DNA from: Muricea muricata
Taxonomy: Eukaryota; Cnidaria; Anthozoa; Malacalcyonacea; Plexauridae
Assembly (NCBI GenBank): GCA_963855995.1
Contig: OY979716.1
Span: forward strand, 44,738,480-44,802,479
DNA length: 64,000 nt
Reading direction: 5' to 3'
Under the pieces are notes generated by a model. It made no database searches. It saw only the letters and a list, made by a program, of their open reading frames with translations, and was not told the origin of the DNA. Below, in pieces: positions 1 to 10,171 of the stretch. Each line of letters opens with the position of its first letter. Positions within the stretch are counted from its first letter, which is position 1. The translations under genes and the position numbers were made by a program.

Positions 1-1
1 C

Positions 2-559
2 CCGTATGCCCCACCTCCTGGCACACGAAACAGGTTGGTGGCTGCCCTCGGTAACGGAAGGAGACCAGAAAACCACCTATATTTGTATTTGCAGGGATGG
101 GCTTACTAATTAGCATGGACACCCTACGTGTGCCAGATCGAACTGAAGGAAAACCTTTGACCTTCAAATGTTGGACTGAAATAACCCAGCTGTAAAGGGC
201 CAAGGTGTCAAATAAATGCTGATCCTGCCTTTGTAGAGGTGCCCGCTCTACAAAGACGGACTTTACTTCCTCATATGCAGGAAGGGTTGTCAATTGGATA
301 CCCCGAAAAGCTATGCCATTTATATCGGCAGCGTGCCGATTGGACGAATAACGGTATTCTAGTCTGTATCTAGTGGGAGACAAGGCCTGTACTGCAGCTA
401 CCTTGCGCTCCCCAATGGCATTTATGAGTTCTTTCCTCAACTGCGGTATTTTAGACTGTTTGACAAGGCAAGCTGGAATGTTCACCCCCGAGGTAATTTG
501 GTTCCATCGCTGGAAGTCTGCAGCCGAGAACTTTATTGTGTTGTTAAAAATCACTGGAT
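2..559 (-). pseudogene. ORF1 (gag-like) N-terminal part of LINE copy X, start codon lost
   Basis: Minus-strand reading from about 559 down to the window edge is open and matches the N-terminal half of ORF1 in copy A (FSAADFQRWNQ motif, then the VKSVFV and GFPSVRSG blocks). It ends just after an intact beginning of a zinc knuckle (CFVCQEVGH). In LINEs of this group ORF1 is an RNA-binding gag-like protein with CCHC knuckles. The segment that holds the ATG in copy A is deleted here, so no methionine precedes the conserved region and this copy is not expected to make normal ORF1 protein. Confidence 0.7.
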
Positions 560-1159
560 AAAAACAAACAAATTCCCAAATACAACAAAAACAAAACTTT
601 TAGTGCTAAAATAGCGCTAAAAGAACCTACTATTAAAAGGCGCCTGTGCAATTGCGTACAATTGTCCCAGACTACTATGGCCTTTTAATAGACCACCAAT
701 AGCACCCCCCTAATGTAAATACTATGAAAGACGCGCTCAAACCCTGAAGGTAAAAGATGACCAAGAACCCCAACAGGAAGCATCAAAGAAACCAGAAAAA
801 AGTGATCCCTGACCTTTGAGCCACCTGGCTCAACCGGCCCAACCAGGGAAAAAACTAGTTCCCTCTACCTAAAATGTATTACACTATGTGCACAAAATGG
901 AGGGAGTTGCCCTGCTAGTCAGGGACAATGGAAGAACCAGCCAACCAGTTAAAAGAAGAAAAAGAGGGGGATTTGTTGCCAGCTGGACTGAACAACGGAA
1001 GAAAACTACTAGAAGGGTAAGGGTGGTGGAGCGTCTACACCAAGCACTATAGGGGTGTAGCTAGTAGAATCCGGCACAGTCGTGTTAAGGGTACCAATCC
1101 CTAGCATGGATGTCCACAACTGCCCGGTCGAAGACACTGAACGCGAGTGCAAGTGACTC

Positions 1160-1797
1160 ACGTCAGGTAAGTTTTTATTGCAAGGCCTGCTCCCAACACC
1201 AATAGGGCAACCACTCGCTGAGAGCGGACGTGTAATACTGAGCTCTTGAGATTTTCTTCTTGAGACTCTAGAATTTTAATCGATATGTCTAAGGACACAA
1301 TCAAATCTCTCAAAAAACAGAACGATGACTTAAAAGGACAAGTTGATTCCTTAAAAGGAGAAATCACAAAGCTACAAGAGGAAGTTTGCAGTAATAGAAC
1401 GACTTTAACAACGAGCAACTTGAATGCAACTTGAAAGGCCCCCGTTCGCGAAACCGCACTTTTCTGTGAAGAAAAGCCCGCTACAGGTACCGCACCTCCC
1501 AGAGCGCGAAACTAGTACGCCGTTAAGCGCACTAGCTAAATCTCCCAAGGGAGAACAAAAAATACAACCTGCTGGGCGTACCATACAGGAGGAAAAAACT
1601 GCTGGGCAAATCATACAGTATGAGGTGCCTGCTGGGCTAACCATACAGACGAAAAACTTAACCTAAACGCGTCAGGTAAGTATGAGTTTAAGCATGACTG
1701 GCACTCACCTTTTATTCACCCAACAAGAATGGAAACGGACGTGGTTCTGCCTCGTGCTGCCTAGCTAATTTGCATGGTTCCCTGCCCCACGTTCAGT
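1160..1797 (-). repeat. 5'-UTR monomer array of LINE copy X
   Basis: The block begins and repeats at a motif read on the plus strand as gtcaggtaagt (near 1163 and 1674). The unit contains the landmarks ttggaaggcccccgttcgcg, ctacaggtaccgcacctccc and three related phrases built on cctgctgggc...accatacag. The same unit recurs at 7660-7990, 51481-52797 and 59595-60370. One insert in the first unit (about 1190-1430) is not found in the others. Because these arrays lie upstream of ORF1 they are probably promoter-bearing monomers, as in rodent L1, but no promoter activity can be read from the sequence. Confidence 0.65.
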
Positions 1798-2289
1798 AAG
1801 TTTGTACTTTTAAATATGACATAGCCGTCCCAACTGAGGGATTGTGCAATGCCATGCCGAATTTCAGGGTGTGTACCCACACACAAAACAACTAGGGAGA
1901 CGATCCCTAACCCCGACTAAATGTGTATTGGCCGGTACACATTTAGCACTAATGGACACGACAACACTCTGACGAACAGGACAGAAAACAAGGCAGAAAA
2001 CAACATAAAACATATAAAAAGAGATGACATGCAAATTAGACATAAATAGCGCTATAAACCCCTACAATTATATAAAAAACTTAAAAAATGTATATATGTG
2101 TGTGGATGTTAATATGTGTGTACTATATATATATATACATGGACGGTGCACCATGGAAGATTGCACCGGGAAACTACCAAGAAGGTTAAAAAGAAGAAAA
2201 AAGAGAAGAATGAGACACTCAGAAGAACCACGTCCAAGCCACTCCCGCTCAAACGTGCGAATTTGAGCTGGGCTCTTGCACCGCTTAAA

Positions 2290-5200
2290 TAATAAAGTTA
2301 AAATAAATTTTAAATGACGAATCGCTAGGTGTAATATTTGCGAAGCGACGGGTACCTTCTGACGAAATCGGAAGTCGCACCGAGCAACCCAAATGGCATG
2401 TTTCATGACCATAAGCATGAAAATAAAGAGGGAAGGGATTGCCCTACGACGAGCTTCGGAAACCCAAAAAGCAGCTCGTCAACCGTAAACCGACCAGCGG
2501 TTGGGTTGATACGTACTAAATTTGTGTACACCCAGGCCACCAAGAGGCGAGCCAGCTCGCACTCAGAAAAAAAATGTTATAGCGTCTCGTCGGCAGACGC
2601 ACAAAAACAACGACTGTCGACTCCACACATTTGGAAATTGATGGCCAAACGGGCACCGGTGTAAAGAACCCCATGTGCGATCTGCCAACTCAGATCGACC
2701 AACATACGGTCCAGATCGCAAATGTGCAACTGGCTCCAGGTTTGTTGCCAGTGCAAGGAATCGTAGGTGGCATGGAACTTTGAAATACAATGGGGCTCCT
2801 TGTAGTTGTGTGCCCGCAAAAGGGTGTACATGTGTCTCGAGGTGAACTGCGAGATGTTAACTGGGTTGTCAGAAGATACCCAAATGCCCAGCTCGTCGCT
2901 ACCCACTATCAAACCCCCATCCAGGGCCTGCCATACCCTGAAAAGGAGCTGATAAAAGGTGGGCAGAGATCGTAAAAGGTAACGAGGCTAGGCAGTTAGA
3001 AGGGCTCTAAATGTGTTGCGTGACTCTAAATTAAAAGTCGATTGAAAAAAGTAAACAAAAAAGGTCTTCCAACGCCCGTGTAAGACAAGAAAAAACGTTT
3101 GAGCCACTGCAACCCAAAAGCCTTCGGCTTTAAAACGGAAATTTACCACCCCAAAGCCACCCTGAGCTTTGGGGAGAGTTACTGTGGTTCGGGCCACTTG
3201 GTCACGTTTGCCAGACCAAAAGAAGGTCCAAACGGCCTTATCAATGCGTTTCCCCACCCAAGCTGAAATGGGGAAAACGTGACGCAAGTGCCAGATCTGT
3301 GATAATGCTAGGGTGTTGATGACAACTGCCTTCCCCTGAAAAGACAGTTGTCTCCCGGACCACGAGGCAAGTTGAGTCTCCAAACTGGAGACGACTGGCT
3401 CTCACGTTGGGGTGGTGTAATCACCAACACTGAAGGTTGCACCGAGCAGTGGTAGTTGTTTGACCCACTGTAGCCCATAAGGGGTATCAGTACGATCCTT
3501 CCAGGAACCAGCCAACATAGCCTTCGACTTGCCGCTATTTAGTTTGGCACCAGAGGCCCTCTCATCTGTAGAATAAACTGAGAAGGTCTCCTATATTGAT
3601 TGCTCTGTAGTGACAGCTACGGTGGTGTCGTCTGCGTAACCAGAGCACTTGTACCCCTCCACCGAGTGGGGGATGGTCACGCCCTGAATTTGCGGAGATG
3701 CACGAATGCATTCCGCAAGCACTTCGATGGAGAGGACGTACAATAGAGGAGACAGAGGGCACCCCTGGCGCACACCCCTAGTGGGGTTAAAAAACGAAGA
3801 CATCCAGCCATTTATGATAACGGCAGACTGGATGTCCGTATAAAATAAACGGACCCAGTTGCAAAACTGGGGCCCAAAGTTAAAAGTCTCGAGTATGTGG
3901 AGCAGGAATCCCCAATCAACCCGATCAAATGCCTTCTCTTGATCTAATGAGAGAAGGGCGAGGGGAATGTCTTCCCGCTCCACATACTCTAACAGGTCAC
4001 GCACTCCAGCGAGATTCTCACTGATGGTCCGGCCACGCACACCGCACGTCTGGTCCGGACCAACTATAGTAGCCATGACACCAAGAAGTCGCCCCGAAAT
4101 AGCTCTGGTAGCGATCTTATAGTTTACATTAAGGAGGCTAATGGGGTGCCAATTCTTGGTGTCGAGAGGGTATTCTTCTTGTACAGAACGATAATCAGTC
4201 CTCGGCGCTGGGAGGTTGAAAGCTGGCCGGCCTCAAAAGTTGCATTGAGGACAGGGACCAGATCAGCACCGAGGGACTGCCAAAATACTGTATAAAACTC
4301 CATAGGGAGACCGTCTGCCCGGGTGTCTTACCGTGTGGCATGCCTGAAAGGGCAGCCCAACATTCATCAATGGTAAGACATCCCTCGCAACCAGCCCTCT
4401 CAGCCTGAGTTAAGCGACGTGTCAGCTGAGAGAGCATGGTGTCTTGAGCAATAGGATCACACACCTGTGCGGTAAATAGGTTGTCGTAATACGACCGCCA
4501 CACCCCTAAGATCTCAAATGGGTCGTGGCGGACCAGTCCAGTGGCAGGGTTGCGTATCGAGTACATTGTCTGCCGAGCATGATGTTTCGACTCCAGGTTC
4601 AAGAAATAAGAGGAGGATGTTTCTCCCTCCTCCGCCCACTGACATCGGGCACGAACCCGGGCCCCTTTGGCCTCGTACAGAGCGATGTCTCGCAACTCCT
4701 GCTGGACTGCGCACAGGCGTGTGAAGGCCGTTCGATCCCCCTGATCAAACGCCTCTTTTAATTAGTGCATTTGTTTAGTGAGAGAGGCCTTCCTGCCGCG
4801 TTTTTCGGCGGCTTTTGCTCGCTCGTAGGTTCAGGAGACCTCTCTCAAATAGAATTTGCCCTGGTCCCACCAGTCCATCAGGGATGGAAAGTCAGCGTGA
4901 CTTTCCATGGACTGCCAGTGGGACCAGAACGAAGTTATTAAATTAATGTACTCGGGGTCCTGGAGGAGCAAAGCATCCAGCTTCCACACCCCCAGCCCCG
5001 AGTTAAATTGTGGTTGTAGTGTAAAAGCCACCAATAAATATTGGTGGTCTGATAGGAAAGAAGGGTGATATTCACACCCTTTGATTATTTTACTTAATCC
5101 TGTTGGAGCCCACACCATGTCGATCCGCGATGCCTGGGTACCGTCCCCATGCGTACACTGGGTGCCCTTGGTGTAATTGGCGCCACAGCGGGTAGGTTTG

Positions 5201-5698
5201 CGTGAACGACATGAGGGACTCCAGCGCTGCAATGCTTTCTCTTTGCTGGGCCCCAGGCCCAGCAACATAATTTGGATCTCGCATACGATCTAACTGTGGA
5301 TCCAGTACTGAATTGAAGTCCCCAGCCACAAAGGTTGGCCGGGATAGATCAATTAAGCCCGTTAACTGGGCGTATAGAGAGACAAAACTAGCCTGGCCTT
5401 CCCCAATGTCCACAACGGCCTGAACGTAGCCGCCATCTTCATCCTTGATGATTTTAGTGATTTTATATCTCTTTGACAAGGATGGCGACGCCTGCACCCT
5501 TTGATGTTAATGAAGAGGAGGCGACGCGATAGCCGCTGTTAGCGAACCACTTTCTGGCAGACTCTCGTGCGAATGGGAGTGGGTCTCCTGGAGACACACC
5601 ACGTCCACCTTCATACACTTAAGCCAGTCTACCAAAGCAGTTCACTTTAGATGGTCGTTCAGACCGTTATTGTTGAGTGATATTATCCTGAGATCCAT
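2290..5698 (-). pseudogene. ORF2 (AP endonuclease + reverse transcriptase) of LINE copy B, broken
   Basis: Reading from 5698 downward: a start with MDLRIISLNNNGLND, like the ORF2 start of copy A; endonuclease block with FVAGDFNSVLD near 5340 and LSDHQYLLVAF near 5050; RT with VRQGCPLSPLLYVLSIEVL near 3760, the catalytic YADD (GYADDTTVAV) near 3640, and [16 protein letters not shown] near 3930; then the C-terminal region down to about 2290. The pieces lie in several frames (main open blocks 5497-5090, 5268-4831, 4695-4195, 4076-3591, 3383-2988, 2912-2577), so many frameshifts and stops have accumulated. The family reaction is target-primed reverse transcription. AP-type nicking is inferred from the family. 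Confidence 0.75.
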
Positions 5699-6963
5699 TA
5701 TCGGACTCCAAGAAAGGCTCAGGCAGCTCCATAAGGAGCTGAAGACATTGCGGATCGGTGAGGGTCGTCCTGTTAATGGCATCGATCATGTCCAGCGGCT
5801 CTGACTGGGTCACGGAAGCCACAGGGGCCCATTCGATCAACGCCTCAAGCTGCTGTGGAATGGGTGTGGGGTTTCCCACCCCGTGTTGGTAACCACAGCA
5901 GCTATGTTTGAGGACTGGGAGAGAGAGTCAGACGTCGACTCTGTCTCCAAGCGAGAAAGAGGGGAGGAGACTGGCAGGATCTCGCACCCCTCAACTAAAT
6001 TATTATTTGGAACCGGGGTCGACGTGACCCCAGAACCAGTGTTGTTGTTATTACTTGGAACTGGGATCGACGTGACCCCAGAACGACGACTGACCCAGGG
6101 ATGTGTCATCCTTCTTAACAATACTCTGATCTTTTATGTGCGAGGTGGACCCCAATGCGGCAGCTTTCAAGGGAGCCAACTTGGCAGCCCCCGACGCGTT
6201 GATTTTTTCCCGGAGATCCACCTGCTGTTGCTTATCAAGGGCAGAGACAGTGCGCTCTGACCCTTTAATTTGTATTTTGAGGTCCTCATGACCTATTGTT
6301 GTTTATTTGTATTTTTATTTTTATTGCCATCCTGATTAGGTTATTTAATTTTGGCTGACTTCTGGGCCTGCCGAGACTTTGGGCAGTCCTTGCTCGCATG
6401 CCCCACCTCCTGGCACACGAAACAAGTCGGTGGATTCTCGCGGTAATGGAAGGACACCATGAAGCCCCCAATGTTGATGGTAGCAGGGATGGCTTTTTCG
6501 AGAATTATGGACACCCACGGGTGCCGGAGCGAACGGACTCAAAGCCCTTCACTTTTAGGTGTTGTACGGAGATTACTCTCCCGTAGGGTGCCAAGGTTTC
6601 ATACAAAATATTATCCTGCATCTGGAGAGGGGCACGGTCGACGAAAATGGATTTGACCTCCTCATAAGCAGGCAGGGGCTGCATATGGATGCCCCTGAAC
6701 AAAATACCGTTAATGTCGGCAGCATGCCGATCAGAACTTCTACGGAATTCGACTCTGAATTTGTAGGGAGACAAGGCTTGCACAGCTGCAACCTTGCACT
6801 CCCCAATTGCATTAATTATTTCTTTTCTCAGCTGCGGTATTTTGCTAGATCTTATTAACTTCGATGGAATCGTAACCACCGAAGTGGTCTGATTCCACCG
6901 CTGGAAATCCGCAGCTGAGAAGGTAACTGTTTTTTGTGTGTTGTTACTCTGGCTGGTAGCCAT
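5667..6963 (-). pseudogene. ORF1 (gag-like) of LINE copy B, broken
   Basis: The start ATG is at 6963-6961 (MATSQSNN, the same start as copy A). The conserved FSAADFQRWNQTTSVV block and the FRGI and VKSIFVDRAPLQMQD blocks are read without a break to about 6505. A CCHC knuckle with both cysteines present lies near 6410. The C-terminal low-complexity part (6121-5837 and 5879-5667) is in other frames. ORF1 ends just after the ORF2 start region (about 5697), the same arrangement as in copy A. It would be a nucleic-acid-binding protein, not functional in this copy. Confidence 0.7.
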
Positions 6964-8000
6964 GGTTCAGATGGTAGAATAAGGGAATTAATAGAAATAT
7001 ATATACAAAAATCCAGTACAAACACACACTTCTCTAATGAAAATAAATTAGAGAAATAATACAAACAAAAAGAACTGGATATAAAAAGCAAATTCCCAAC
7101 AAAAAATAAGACTTATAGAATGAACCTACTATTAAAAGGCCTCTGTGCAATCACGTATGATTGTCCCACAGACTACTCCGGCCTTTTAATAGGCTACCAC
7201 TGATAGTATTTACCAAACACGTAAATACTATAAAAGACGCTCTCAAAACCGGAAGAAAAGATGGACCAAGAACCCCGACAATGAAGCGTCAAAGAAACCA
7301 GAAAAAAGTGATCCCTGACCTTTGAGTCACCTGACCCGACCGGCCCAACCACAGAAAAAACTAGTTCCCTCTACCTAAAATGTATTTACACTATGGTGCA
7401 AAATATGTGAGGAGTTGCCCTGCTAATCAGGGACAATGGAAGAACCAGCGAACTGGTTAAAAAAGAAAAAGAGGGGGATTTGTTGCCAGTCAGACAAACT
7501 GAGGCTATGCCCTCAGCCGGACTGAACAACGGAAGAAAACTACAAGAAGGGTAAGCGGTATGGAGAGTCTACACCAAGCACAATGGGGGTGTAGCTATTT
7601 GAATCCGGCACAGTCGTGTTAAGGGCACCAATCCCTAGCATGGACGTCCACAACTGCCCGGTCGTTTTATTGCAATTCCTGCTCCTGACACCAATAGAAA
7701 CGCGAAACTAGTAGGCCGTGAAGCGCTACTAGCTAAAATCTCCAAAAAGAGAACAAAAAATACAACCTGCTGGGCGTACCATACAGGAGGAAAAAACTGC
7801 TGGGCGAACCATACAGTAAAAAGGTGCCTGCTGGGCTAACCATACAGACGAAAAACTTAACCTAAACGCGTCAGGTAAGTATGAGTTTGAGCATGACTGG
7901 CACTCACCTTTTATTCACCCAACAAGAATGGAAACGGACATGGTTCTGCCTCATGCTGCCTGGCTAATTTGCATGGTTCCCTGCCCCAGCTTCAGTAAGT
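6964..8000 (-). repeat. 5' UTR and shortened monomer of LINE copy B
   Basis: Matches the 5' UTR of copies X and A: the paired blocks attaaaaggc...ggccttttaat (about 7132-7185), the gatccctgacctttgag phrase near 7310, and one shortened monomer at about 7660-7990 with a deletion joining cggtcgttttattgc to the unit interior. The monomer edge gcgtcaggtaagtatg is at about 7868. There is no open reading frame of interest. It is a non-coding leader. Confidence 0.6.
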
Positions 8001-8456
8001 GTGAGAATCGGTTGCCATCGCTGTTCGCTGTAAAAGAAATAAGGCAGAAATATGCTAGAAATATGTCACAATGTGCGGAAATTACTAAAACATTACTAAG
8101 CTAGAGTCTGACTACTTCAATCCAAATTCTCCATTCCTTATTTCTCTGCAATAAAGTTTCTTTCTACGGATTTTTGAAAATCATACGATCTAGTAAATTC
8201 TTAATGCTTTTATCAACGTTCTATCATGAAGTATTTGTGTCTACAATGAGACCGCTATGCCTTATGGGAGAGCAACGGAAAATGCTTGCATAACCATAGC
8301 TCTTTTGGAAACTAAAACAAAAATATTCTAGACATAAAGAGGACGAGTTATTAATAATTCTACTAGCTAGTCATATATGTAAGTGTAGTATCTGTTCTTT
8401 TGGAACAGGCAGGGAGGATTTCATAGTTCATTTTTCATTTGATTCGTTAAAAGTGG
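8001..8456. other. Conserved 450-bp module between LINE 5' UTR and U2-derived segment
   Basis: This stretch is nearly the same as 60370-60816, in the same position between a family-1 5' UTR and a U2-derived segment. It contains a plus-sense U2-like piece at 8381-8417. No coding potential is seen. It is either the far 5' end of full-length family-1 elements or flanking DNA duplicated with them. Confidence 0.5.
8381..8417 (+). pseudogene. U2 snRNA-like fragment, plus sense, internally deleted
   Basis: Nineteen bases (aagtgtagtatctgttctt) equal U2 snRNA nt 29-47, including the branch-point recognition gtagta. The match then jumps to ttggaacaggcagggagg, resembling U2 just after its Sm site (ttttggagcagggag). 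The U2 text between is missing. The copy at 60740-60776 has the same jump. U2 positions are from my knowledge of the metazoan U2 sequence and need an alignment. Confidence 0.5.
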
Positions 8457-8612
8457 TTGGCTGTGCTCAATGGCAGTGCAATGACTGAGACAACCCGTGG
8501 CCAGGGTGAAGCGAGCTTCAGTGATAAGTCCCATGGCCGAGCTCCAAAAATCAGTTTAATATATGAGTTAGGCATTGCCTAACATATCAGATATTAAGCT
8601 GGTAAGAACAGA
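8457..8612 (-). pseudogene. U2 snRNA-derived segment (nt about 39 to the 3' end)
   Basis: On the minus strand the segment starts at 8612 with tctgttcttaccagcttaat and continues atatctgata. It then has a stem-loop (ttaggc-aat-gcctaa) where U2 stem IIb normally lies, then catatattaaactgatttttggagc, which holds the Sm-type site atttttgg. It ends with text resembling the 3' stems (cattgcactgcc...gagcac). The first 38 or so nucleotides of U2 are absent, because element R1 abuts at 8613. It is therefore a 5'-truncated U2 relic rather than a working gene. The twin is at 60817-60970. Confidence 0.7.
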
Positions 8613-8926
8613 GTTCTTAGCGATCATGTTCAAAGTGATGGGACCAACCCAAATAGATAAACAAAAATAGTCACTTGTAAAAGAATAACATACACCACAA
8701 GACAAACATAGAGTTGAAAAAAGAAATAAGAAAACATGTTCCCACATGTACCACATGGGGTGAAAAGAAAAGAAACAGTAATAACAATAGGAGAGACAAG
8801 GACTTAATTGACGTACCATGGGACAACAACATAGAACAACAAAAAGGACAAAAAACTAAATTAAAAATTTCGGATGACTGACGTAGAACTGCATCCAAGA
8901 AGCAAGCCCATAGCAATACTCCTTCG

Positions 8927-10170
8927 TCAGGTGGCAAACAAAAGGGAGCGCTCCCGGCACAGGAGCGAGCGCAATGCTCCGCACCCTGATAAGACACACA
9001 TGCACACATACATAGACACACAATGCATCCTAAACAGAGGCACCAGGGATGCGATCATCACATCCAAGGTGGAGCCGGTAAATGTCATTGGGCCTTGGAT
9101 GGCATCAGTACAGCAGAGCTTGCAGAAGAGCGATTTATACCAACGCATCATTACCAATTTCGTTAATAAAAGCTCGTTCTTTTTGTACCAAGACCCCAAC
9201 GCACCAACCACAAAAGGAAAGACCTCACACGATTTACCCTGCGACTGCACAAACTCTTTCAGGAGCTGATAGTTACGAACTTTTGCAAGAGCAGCATCAC
9301 TTAAGGCATCAGTGTCATTGTCAACAGGGCAAGTAACGTCTATAATAATGACACAATCATCCTCTTCCACCACAATGTCAGGCCGAAGCCACAAGTCCAA
9401 ATCAGCAACAGTACGGTCGGTAGTTATTTTTCCAAAGCGAATGGAATTCATCAGACACGCCCACGAACGTAGACCATGTGTCGGTGGCAGTGACATATGA
9501 CATGAGGCAAAGTCTCGGCGTGTTGAGCACAATGGCGACAGGTGGGATCGGTATTAGAAAAGCGGCTCTTATTGGCGTTCAAGGGAACAACATTAAGACG
9601 AGCATGATGGATAAACCACCAGTCCTTGACACGCAAATTAAGACCAGTACAGTGCCACGTCGAACCATTCGCATACAAATCTTGTGAGAGGCAGCAAGTG
9701 ACCTTGCCTTGATCGTTGAGGGCCATCAACTCGCCACCTAACCGCGACTGAACCTGGCGGTGGAGGAAGGTGGTAATTACTTTCGGCTTGAGGTGCTCTG
9801 ACTCATTTGCAGATATAGTAATTTCGTTAGCATCAGAGTAGAGGAACAAGACACGCAGACAGCAACAAGCTGCACGAACACGGGACCATAAACTGGCATA
9901 AGTATAATATAAATGTTCCGTTCGACGATCAGGCGTGGAAGACAAGTAGGTGGAAATCAACTCAGGAGTCGGCTCAGACTGGGTGGAACGTCGAATGATA
10001 TACCTGAGCTCATGACGGGCCATAGCAGAGACAGCAGGGTCTAGGGAGGACAAAATCCTAACCGCTTGGACGACAACCTGGACATCGCATTCTGTCCGTG
10101 GCTCTTGAAAAGCAAGACCACTCGTCATTTTGTGTGAGAAGCAATACGACCTGGTAGTTTGATCCGGTAA
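8927..10170 (-). pseudogene. RLE endonuclease and C-terminal region of LINE R1
   Basis: After the RT thumb region, the minus-strand reading holds the motif C-x2-C...H-x4-C (CRHCAQHAETLPHVICHC, near 9530). This is followed by the PD-(x)-D signature of restriction-like endonucleases (RPDIVVEEDDCVIIIDVTCP, near 9360) and a downstream K...Y pair (KVRNYQ). In R2-type elements this domain nicks the target DNA before target-primed reverse transcription. One frame change lies between the CCHC and PD-D parts (about 9450-9530). The key acidic residues are still readable. R2el at 18886-19887 has the same order of motifs. Confidence 0.75.
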
Positions 10171-10171
10171 A

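Larger units (their letters stand above)
1..1797 (-). mobile_element. Family-1 Tx1-like LINE, copy X (5' part only)
   Basis: The window opens inside ORF1 of a minus-strand non-LTR retrotransposon and runs through its 5' UTR to about position 1797. It is closely similar to the 5' parts of copies B (about 6400-8000) and A (about 58300-60370). At 1797 the similarity to the other 5' ends stops and the 3' UTR of copy B begins, so X and B lie head-to-tail. The rest of X is outside the window. About 150 bases that in copy A hold the ORF1 start codon are missing near position 560. The Tx1/L1-group assignment rests on the RT of copies A and B. Confidence 0.75.
1798..8456 (-). mobile_element. Family-1 Tx1-like LINE, copy B (degenerate, near full length)
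   Basis: A minus-strand LINE with 5' UTR (about 8000-6964), ORF1 (6963-5667), ORF2 with AP-type endonuclease and RT (about 5698-2290) and a 3' UTR ending near 1798. The 3' UTR matches the one after copy A (52798-53187): both have the phrases atttcagggtgtg and aacaactaggggag-like text. It also holds a short TG/TA microsatellite near 2095-2140. Multiple stops and frameshifts break both ORFs, so the copy is dead. Its upstream 450 bases and the U2-derived segment at 8457-8612 match the same region upstream of copy A. Confidence 0.8.

Noticed and set aside
1160-1680. gtaagt repeats as real splice donors
   Set aside because: They recur at every monomer edge and the LINE is read on the other strand; better explained as a unit boundary.
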